Assembly: GCA_023627715.1 (NCBI GenBank)
Contig: JAMAHW010000053.1
Coordinates: 62,001-126,000 of the forward strand
Direction: 5' to 3'
DNA: 64,000 bases
Source: Periconia sp. R9002
Lineage: Eukaryota > Ascomycota > Dothideomycetes > Pleosporales > Periconiaceae
Position numbers and translations under genes: made by a program. Under the pieces are notes generated by a model that did not search any database, was not told the DNA's origin, and saw nothing but the letters and a program-made list of their open reading frames with translations. Position 1 is the first letter of the stretch, and the number at the start of each line of letters is the position of its first letter. This document shows, piece by piece, positions 55,853 through 64,000 of the stretch.

Positions 55853-58800
55853 ATGGCGCCCCCAGGACGCCGGAGACACTCTCTCTCCCCCGCCGCCATT
55901 CTCCTCGGCCTCACCTTCCTTTTCGCACACACCGCATCCGCCGCCTCGGCCGTCTTGGGTGTCGATCTCGGTACCGAGTACATCAAAGCCGCCCTTGTCA
56001 AGCCTGGAGTTCCCCTCGATATCGTCCTCACCAAAGACTCAAAACGCAAAGAAGCTTCGGCGGTAGCTTTCAAGCCTATCAAGGGCGGGGCTCTCCCCGC
56101 GGGGGAGTACCCCGAGCGCTTCTACGGTAGCGATGCTTCAGCTTTGGCTGCGAGGTTTCCCGGCGACGTCTACCCCAATTTGAAACAATTGCTGGGCATA
56201 TCGACTAAGGATGATGCGGTACGGACATACAATGGGAGATATCCCGCGCTGAAGACGGAGCCGCTGGAAGGACGGGACACGGTTGCGCTGCGGAGCGGCG
56301 TCTTCGCAGCGGAGGAGAAGCCTTTCTCTGTCGAGGAACTGCTCGCTATGGAGCTTAAAAATGTCAAGGAGAACGCAAAGATTATGGCGGGCAAGGGCTA
56401 CGATGTCAATGAGGTTGTCTTCACCGTGCCACCTTTCTACACTGTCGAGGAGAGGCGCGCACTTGAAGTCGCCGCCCAACTGGCTGGTTTCAGGATTCTC
56501 GGTACTGTTAGTGATGGGTTGGCTGTCGCTCTCAACTATGCGACAGGCCGCACATTCCCCGTGGTCAGCGACGGAGGCAAGCCAGAGATTAACCTGATTT
56601 TTGACATGGGCGCCGGTTCGGCATCTGCCACGGTTGTCAAATTTCAAGGTCGCCAGGTGAAGGATTATGGGAAGAGGAACAAGACCATCCAGGAGGTTCA
56701 GGTCCTGGGTACTGGCTGGGATAGGACTCTTGGTGGCGACGCGTTGAACAATGTCATTGTCAACCATATGGTCTCCGAATTCACCGAGGACGCCTTCGTG
56801 CATCACGCCGGTATCACATTTGACATGGTCGCGACTCACCCCCGGACCGCCGCGAAGCTCTGGAAAGAGGCAGAGAAGGTCCGCCAGGTCCTCAGCGCGA
56901 ACACGGCCACCCAATCCTTCTTCGAGAGCTTCTTCGATGAGAAGGACTTTATCTACAAGATCTCCCGTTCTACTTTCGAAGAACTCACCGCCGATTTTGC
57001 TTCCAGAGTAGATGGGCCTATCAAGTCTGCCCTGGAGGCAGCAGGTCTTACCATCGACGACATTGATTCCCTCATTGTTCACGGCGGTGCTTCTCGTACC
57101 CCGTTCGTCCAACAGCGTCTCGAGGCTCTCGTGGGCAAGTCTAAGATCAAGGCTAACGTAAACTCTGATGAAGCTGCCGTATTCGGTGTTGCTTTCAAGG
57201 CCGCCAGTCTCAGCCCTTCTTTCCGCGTTAAGGAAATCCGCGATACCGACATCCAAGGATACACCCAAGGTATTAAGTACATGTTCAACATGAAGGACAT
57301 TGACCAGAAGGTCTTCACGCCTACCACCAAGATTGGGGCTACGAAGGATCTGCCCTTCCAAATGATGGGCGAGTTTGAGTTCACTCTTTACCAAGCCGTT
57401 CCCGACACCAAGGGCGATATCACCAAGCGAAATGTCTTGCACTTCCAGAGCGGAAACCTCACCAGGGCAATCACCAAGATGATTGACAGCGATGGCTGCG
57501 ACCGTGAATCTTTCAACAACTATGTTCAGGTCAGACTGAGCCCGATCACTGGTACTCCTGAAGTCACTTCTGCTTGGGTCACTTGTGAAACTATCGATGA
57601 AAGCAAGGGCGGTATCGTTGATGGAGTCAAGAATTTCTTCGGCATGGGCGACAAGAAAGACCAGGAACCTTTGAAGGAAGGCGAGAGCGCTTCGGAATCT
57701 TCATCTTCCTCCAAACCCTCCAAATCCTCGAAACCTTCCAAGTCTTCTTCGTCGAGCTCGGCTGCGGCTGAGGCCTCTGAAGACGCGTCGGCTGGTCCCA
57801 AGAAGAAGTTGGTCAAATCGGCGATTACATTCACGGTGACCAACAAGGGTTACGAAAAGCACCCGCGCAAGGAGTTCAAGAGGATGCAGGATCGGTAAGT
57901 CTTGGACCACTAACGTTGTTCGATCAGTACTAACATCAATAGTCTCACCGCTTTTGATGAGTCCGACAAAGCTCGCCGCCAACGTGAAGAGATCCTCAAC
58001 TCCCTTGAAGCTTTCACCTACAAATCTCGTGACTATCTTGAGGATGAATCCTTCATCACTGCATCCACCGCTGAGGCCCGCTCGAACCTTGAGAAACTGC
58101 TCAGCTCTGTTTCCGACTGGATCTATTCCGAGGGCCCTGAGGCCACTCAACAGGTTCTCAAGGCGAAGCTCAAGGAGCTCGAAGACATCGTCAAGCCGGT
58201 CCTCAAGCGCAAGTCGGAAGCCACCGGGCGCCCAGAAGCTCTCAAGTCCTTCGAAGTCAACCTCAACGACCTCAAGACGGCCATCGACATGGTCAAGAAA
58301 CAGATCGATGAGCAAAACGTGGCGCTCTCCAAGTCGTCCGAAGCAGCCAGCAAAGCTTCGGCATCCAGCACCGAGACGCCTTCCCCCTCATCCGACCCTC
58401 TCGACGAGCTAGACGACGATAAATCTTCCTCGTCCGCCGCGGTACCTGAACCCACCGAGGTCGCCATCATCTACACGGAGGAAGACCTCAAGGTGGCCCA
58501 AGAGGCCGCCGACAAGGCATCCAAGTGGATCCAGGAAAAGAAGGCCGCGCAGGACAAGCTCAAGGAATACGAAGACCCGGCGGTTACCATCAAGGAGCTC
58601 AAGGCCGAGGCCGAGCACCTCAGCCAGGTCCTCATGAACGTCATGATGAAGAAGATGGCGCACTTCAACTACCCCAAAGCAAACAAGTCGAAGCCCAAAC
58701 CCGCCGGTGGCAACAACAAGAAGAAGAACAAAGACGCGAAGAAGACGACGAAACCGCAAGACGGTAAAAGCAGTGGTCCCTCGCAGGAGGAACTCGACGC

Positions 58801-59017
58801 CGCCCTCGAAAAGGCCGGTCTGAAGAAAGAAGGCATCAAGCTCCAAGCCGGAGCGAATTCAAAGGAAGTCCGCGATAAGGATGGAAGGTTGCTCACACAG
58901 CTCGAGCTTGGCGAGGATGCGACGGAGGAGGAGATTATGGAGGCTATTCGGAAGGCTACGGAGAAGGCCAAGGGGGATAAGCAGGAGAAAGGGGAGAAGA
59001 TTAGGGATGAATTGTAG
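55853..59017 (+). CDS. LHS1: ER Hsp70-like chaperone Lhs1 (GRP170/ORP150 family)
   Basis: ER-lumenal large Hsp70 that acts as nucleotide exchange factor for Kar2/BiP in translocation and folding. Exons: 55853-57894 and 57943-59017. The 48-bp intron has a perfect TACTAAC branch site eight bases before its AG; 1038 aa. The signal peptide covers about 1-30 (LLGLTFLFAHTASA). The Hsp70 nucleotide-binding domain shows the phosphate-1 motif VLGVDLGTEY near residue 34, phosphate-2 DMGAGSASATV near 250 and the adenosine motif IVHGGASRTPF near 410. A short beta domain is followed by a Ser/Lys linker (about 616-640), an extended helical domain interrupted by a second Ser/Asp linker, and a Lys-rich stretch. 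The last four residues are RDEL, an ER-retrieval signal of the HDEL/KDEL class. The ATG at 55853 was preferred over one 16 codons upstream because it starts the signal peptide. Confidence 0.93.
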
Positions 59018-60465
59018 ATGTGAGGTTGGAGGGGTAGAAGTTGGCCAGTCATGTAAGAAGGTATTAAAACTTCACCACCGCGTCGTAGAGTAGACATGCA
59101 GAAAGACAGATGGGCAGATGGAGATAGATGGATGTGTGTGTTGTTATGTATGTACGTATGTATGAAAACTTTTTCTTTCGGCGTCATGGCGTGCGTGCGT
59201 AAAATGAATACCTGCCCAGTCACTAGAAGCGATTCAATTCACAAAACCCCCCCTCTCCCCTCCTCCCAAAAAAAAAGGAAGAAGATAAGAAAATGTATAG
59301 AGGGTGAACAAAAAAAAGAAGATAACGTGTAACACACACACACACACACACACACACATGGGCAAACAATCGACTCTACTCTACTCTCTCTCATGCTTAA
59401 TTCACCATTACCTTTTCATTTTGTTCCCCCAAAATTCCCAGGACTAGATGGATAAAATACATATCTCTACCTACCTACCACACACGTACATACACAAACT
59501 ACATACACTTACACTTACACTGAGAACATGTTCCGAGCAGGCTAGATGATCCACACACAATCAAGAAAAAGCCGCTTGTTTACCCTTCTTCTTCTTCTTC
59601 TTCTTCCTCGTTTGACTCTTCTTATTCACTCACTATACCACAAAATCTCATAATCGGTGATCGATCCTTCTTCATCTGTGTCGATACCGCACGTAATGTG
59701 CAATACATACTTTGCGATGATGATAAACATTATTTTCTTTTGGAAGAATCCATATTCGAATATTATAACCCCGCTGCGAGCAAAATCACATTTGCTACTG
59801 ATCAAGCAATATTATTGTGATTCTCTTGTAATTCATCGTACGTGCCATCTACAACCCCCCCGCATCCCCCATATCCCTCTATATACACACACACAAGCAC
59901 GCACACCCTCTCACTCGCTTGCTCACTTCATAACCACTACTTCCTTTAAATCCTTCGATACTTCGTCCCTCGACAAAGAAAAACAATGCTTCCATCCAGA
60001 TGAAGCTCAATCATACTTCATAATATGATATCTATGCAATACCCATATGCGAAATGCCCAATGCCGCCAAGGTCCATCGAGGACTAAGTTTAAAAAAAAG
60101 ACAAAAGAGGAAAGAAAACAAGGCAGGCTATGTTGTGTAACGTGGTATCCCTAATCTAAGACAAAAGTGAGAAAGAAAAAAGAGTCTGTATGTTGCAAAA
60201 AGGACGCCATCGCTAAGTGTTGAGCCACCCGTGGCGGATGATATAAAGAAAGCAAGCTGGGTAAAATCGCGCCGTTTAAGTGGTGATATGCAAAGTCCTG
60301 TTCAAGTATACGAACGGATACCAGAAAGGGAAAAAAAAGTGTCGAGGAAATGTCCCAAGAATTTCATGCCATGTAAAAGCGAGCGCAGTAAGGTCAATAC
60401 TTAAGTAAATCTGGACCATCCCAGGTCGTATGTGCGAAAGCGAAAAAGAAGCTGGTGGAAACTGT
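59018..60465. other. Convergent spacer
   Basis: 3' UTRs of the Lhs1 gene and of the opposing CBM48-like gene. It has a (CA)n microsatellite, a (TTC)n run near 59586-59605 and AT-rich sequence. No gene is supported. Confidence 0.6.
59332..59358. repeat. (CA)n microsatellite
   Basis: About thirteen perfect CA units downstream of the Lhs1 gene. Confidence 0.95.
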
Positions 60466-62533
60466 TTACACCACGGAACTCTTGAGAAATCTAAACTCAT
60501 CCACGAGATTTTCAAAGTCGCTCGAGGTGCTCTCACGGCCATACTGTATTTGCGGTCCGGACTGCAGCGATGACTCTGTTAGAGTTGTCTTGGAGTTGCT
60601 CTCGTCCTCGGGTAACTTGTAGCCTTGAAAGCCCCCATAACCAAAACAGGCAGCCTGTCGGCGAGGCCCTGACTCCTCGTATTGTATGTCGAGGAAAAGT
60701 CCCGGACCGAAAGACGATAGGCGGATTGAGTCTAATTGTGGCAGTTTCGAAGGCGGGGAAGAAGTCGATTCCAGATCCTGGTCGTCGTCTTGTTGCGGAA
60801 CATGCGAAACAGCACTAGACGTGGCGGCCGGGCTGATCGTATAGCTTTCCCCGGAGAATCGTTTTGAAAATCGACTAGGGGAGTCCAAATCGCTGAAATC
60901 GCTGGTGAGAGAGCTCAGAGTAGGCGAATTCACAGTATCGTCGTCTGTTGTCGGTGAGGTGGCAGAAGAACGCGAACCAGAGCTCCAAACAGAGAAGTGG
61001 CTGTTCCATTCCGTGGCGTCGGTGGTAGAATCTCTACTCTCTTGGGCTTGCTCTTCTGGTCCCACACTCGCCGATTGTGTTTCAGGCTCCGGTTCTGGTT
61101 CTAGCGTTGGCTTTGGGCTGGGCGCTTCGTTGCAGGCAAAAAGTGGAGCAGGAACGAGGAAACGAGGGAGAGGAGGTAGCTTCTTATCCGTATCTAGTGG
61201 CGCCTTCCGCAGGCTGGGGCTTCGGTCACCTCCATGGCTTGAAGTTGGGCGCACATTAGTAGAGGGAATGTTGAGGCTGACCGCGGGCCTTTGCAGCACC
61301 GGCGCTGGCGCTAACGTAAATGCAGCTGGAGTCACATGCTTTTCAGCCTGGCGAGGCTTGGGCGAAGGCATCCATGGCTCTCTGGGAGATAGTCGTGGCT
61401 TTTGCGTGTCCACTGATTGCACCCTGATGAGAACTGGCTTTGGAATGGTTTGCTGTGTTGACATTGTCGCTGTGTGAGATCGTGAGCGAGGTCGTGGAGC
61501 ATGTTGTGCTCCTCTTGTCGGTGTAGCGATCACGGTACTGTCAACTGGATGTGATCCTAGAGGCGAGAATTGCTGCAGACGAGCAGCAATAGGTGATGCC
61601 AGAGCAGACGATGGTTGGGATGGAATGTTGTGGGGAGATGTAGGAAGTGGCTGCAGCGCTGCTAAAGGAATCAGGTTCATCTCTTCTGCAGTCGTACTGA
61701 TGAGAGTGGGTGCCCCAATCTCCAGATCCCGAGCACTGTTTGATCGATAGTGCGCGGTTCGTTTTTGCGCAAACTTGTCCTTGAGGCCTTTGAAATCGCA
61801 AAACACAGCCGGCGAGGACATCTGCGGGGAGGTTGATGCACTCCGCGCATGCCGTCTAAAGCCACCTGGGGATGGTTGACTTGTCAGTGGTAGTGTAGCT
61901 GAACGTGGTGCACTAGTGGGTTGCATTGGAACTGTGTATGGTTCCTGGCAGAGATCCCCTAATCTTGGAGAAGGTAAAGATTTAGGCGGAACTGGCGTGA
62001 GGAATTTGTCTTGTGGATTGCGTGTGAAGGTTCCAGATAGCTCCGAGCTACTTCTACTTCGGGTTTCCATGGGCACTTCCAGGACATTTAGCTTTTGACC
62101 AGGGAGCAATGGGCATGTGGTAGTGGTTGGCTCTGAGGGGTTGTGTGCTTCTTCATCATCCACTTTGTACTATAAAGCAGGTCAGTGGTCAAGTACGAAT
62201 AATTTGCCAAGTAGCACAGGCGTCGCGACTTACATAGTACCAATATGTGCCACCCATTTTGAGACCGCCGTTGCGTTTCCCTCCGACGTTGTCAAGATCT
62301 CCGTCACAAATGATGTTTTGAAAGGTATAGCAACCCGACCAGATACCGTGGCCGCGTCTTCTATCACGCTGTAGCTGATATGGTTTTGTGAAGTTGTCCC
62401 AAGAACCGAGCAGTTCGATAGTGTGGGCACGAACAGGACATTCACTAGAGTAGGCGGGGTTAGGAGACGTTTATGAAGCAAGCTCGGAGGATTTGGCATA
62501 CAAGAGGAAGGTGACGAGGGTATCTGGAGCCAT
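60466..62533 (-). CDS. AMPK-beta/CBM48-like glycogen-binding-domain protein with long disordered tail
   Basis: Exons: 62533-62502, 62444-62234 and 62169-60466. The introns (57 and 64 bp) are GT-AG; 648 aa. After splicing, residues 1-105 form an early-set/CBM48-type domain of the AMPK-beta kind: MAPDTLVTFLF, HTIELLGSWDNFTKPY with Trp26, RRRGHGIWSGCYTF, GGLKMGGTYWYYYKVDD and TCPLLPGQKLNVLEVP. The remaining 540 residues are Ser/Pro/Thr-rich and apparently disordered, with many SP sites and one short helical block (FCDFKGLKDKFAQKRTAHYR). A conserved-looking C-terminal patch follows (SIRLSSFGPGLFLDIQYEES, FGYGGFQGYKLP). No kinase-interaction domain of true AMPK beta subunits was seen. Its role is unknown; glycogen or glucan binding is inferred from the domain only. 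The terminal exon alone gives a long open frame that misses the domain. Confidence 0.82.
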
Positions 62534-64000
62534 GGCCGTTAAGCTGGGTCCGCCCAGTCTCATAAACGCGAGGAAGATGTCTGCTTTAAGCGAAGAAGGT
62601 ACGTTTACCCTGGAAGAGCCAGTGGTAATGCATGAAATTCAACAATCGCTGTCAAAGATACAGTGTCATAACGGGGTGCCTGTCCTTATTCGTTTTAGTA
62701 TACGCATTTTGTTTTGGATAAGGCGGCAGTCCAACCTGGTAGAAGGTGCCGGCGGCTATGCAAGCAGAAGAGGCAGACAACAGACGGTTGGCTGGAGGGT
62801 TGAAACAACAGGGTCAAGTTTGATGGCCCAGGGTATGGTCCGGCCGCGGGGGGCAGTGAGGAAAATGCAGACAACAATTCGGGCCAGCTGTTGCTTCTCT
62901 GGAGCTGCAAACCTCAATCTGATGCTTCAAGGTAGCCGATAGACGATGTTTGAGAGTGGCCCAGTTGGCGCTGGGGTCTGCACTGTATGAGAGGGCGGAT
63001 CGAGTCCAAGCGTTTCATGCGGAACGCCGAATAATCGGTACTCGTCTTATACGAAACACTATAGCAGGTCGGTCCAAAAAAAGGCAGCAAATATCGAGTG
63101 TTGAAGTGTACAGTATTGTGGAAGAGAAGTAGAAGAAGAAGGGAGGGTTAGAGCAAAGCAATACGGTTTGGGGTGGACCTGTCAGGCTTGACGTATGGCA
63201 GGCGCACCTGGTGCAAGTGCTGCTGCTAAGTGGTTGACCACGAATCGCTAGAGAGGCGCCTTCCTTAGGTCACTGATCAATAACTGCAATCGTAATTGGA
63301 GAAATCTTTTCTTGGAACAGAATAAGAAAGTCGTCATCGATGGACGACGATTGGCAATGCGAAGAAGCCTCAAACGCGCCAGCGACCAAGGAGCCTCAAA
63401 TAAAAAGGCACACTGATCTTTCGTTGGCCGCAAACGTCGGCCGATGAGGGGCCATATTTGCCCACTTCATTTCCCTGCCGACTTCCATCGCCGTGTCAGC
63501 CGAAGGCGCGCCGGTGCCATTGAGCTGAAGAAGGGGCCAAGTGATATTGCCATGCTATAACTAGCACAGCATCTTTGATGTTTTCGTTCAGCCGCCGAAC
63601 AGTGGTACCAAGGGAGCATCACAGCATCTGCCCCGCCTTGGAGACTTGGGCGTGGAGGGCGAGGTCTCGAGAAGCTGTCCCGGGTTGCCGGAAGCATGAT
63701 GTGTTCGTCCCCCTTATGAGATCGACCCAGTCCCTGTGTTCCGCGGCCAATTGCAGACGGTCAAAATCTCCCCATGTGCGGCTGGCTGATGTTCAGGCCG
63801 CAAGCGGGCCATCCCTTGAAAGCTTGCAAGATGCACTAGCGAGCTGCGAGCGCTGGCTTGGCCGTGCAACCAGCAACCACTGTCTCTCTTGAACAAGTTC
63901 CGGGTGAAGTCTGCGTGTTGCTACAGTTACACTCTGCTCAACGTCACATACACACACGTCCTCCGCCATCTTTTCTCTTCTGCAAAGAAGACATGAGAAA
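62534..64000. other. Spacer to window end
   Basis: Promoter and 5' leader of the CBM48-like gene, then sequence with no supported gene. Frames near 63467-63892 on both strands overlap each other and show no domain. A gene outside the window may begin nearby. Confidence 0.5.

Noticed and set aside
56138..57442. 434-codon minus-strand frame opposite LHS1
   Set aside because: Antisense shadow of a strongly coding region; the plus strand carries all Hsp70 motifs.

Overview
The window is nuclear DNA of a filamentous ascomycete (Pezizomycotina). It has short GT-AG introns with CTAAC-type branch sites, monocistronic genes, fungal-specific families (Zn2Cys6 regulator, HET domain, GH55 glucanase, Rsp5-adaptor SPRY protein) and long non-coding spacers full of CCTA/GGTA and ATCC microsatellites. 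Dothideomycetes is my best guess. It rests on general feel plus apparent introner-like introns, so it is an inference, not a result.

Layout: 0-6.3 kb, no convincing gene. 6.3-8.2 kb (-), a Zn2Cys6 regulator rebuilt from five exons, isolated between two long gene-free stretches. 8.2-16.9 kb, a gene desert. 16.9-19.9 kb (-), transportin (Kap104/karyopherin beta-2). 22.6-24.3 kb (+), an Ssh4/Ear1-like SPRY protein with two PY motifs. 25.5-25.9 kb (-), a possible small gene broken by a +1 frame change. 26.3-27.5 kb (+), a UCH37-type deubiquitinase. 27.5-32.2 kb, an AT-rich island with a short telomere-like repeat and a HET-ankyrin gene (-). 32.3-34.8 kb (+), Pus7 pseudouridine synthase. 35.4-36.5 kb (+), a two-TM fungal protein of unknown role. 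37.6-38.6 kb (+), a small cysteine-containing secreted protein. 39.7-42.1 kb (-), a GH55 exo-beta-1,3-glucanase. 46.3-48.6 kb (-), an eight-exon PLP aminotransferase. 50.3-53.0 kb (+), a large conserved fungal protein of unknown function. 53.6-55.0 kb (+), sideroflexin Fsf1. 55.9-59.0 kb (+), the ER Hsp70-like chaperone Lhs1. 60.5-62.5 kb (-), a protein with an AMPK-beta/CBM48-like glycogen-binding domain. 62.5-64 kb, nothing recognised.

The genes do not form a pathway or a biosynthetic cluster. Most are housekeeping genes (import, tRNA modification, ER folding, mitochondrial transport, deubiquitination), interspersed with lineage-variable ones (HET, secreted protein, two-TM protein). Gene models were joined by hand from exon frames; every coding length given is divisible by three after splicing. 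The most notable signal is two neighbouring introns in the aminotransferase gene that are visibly related in sequence, as expected of introner-like elements. The same gene also appears to use a GC-AG intron.
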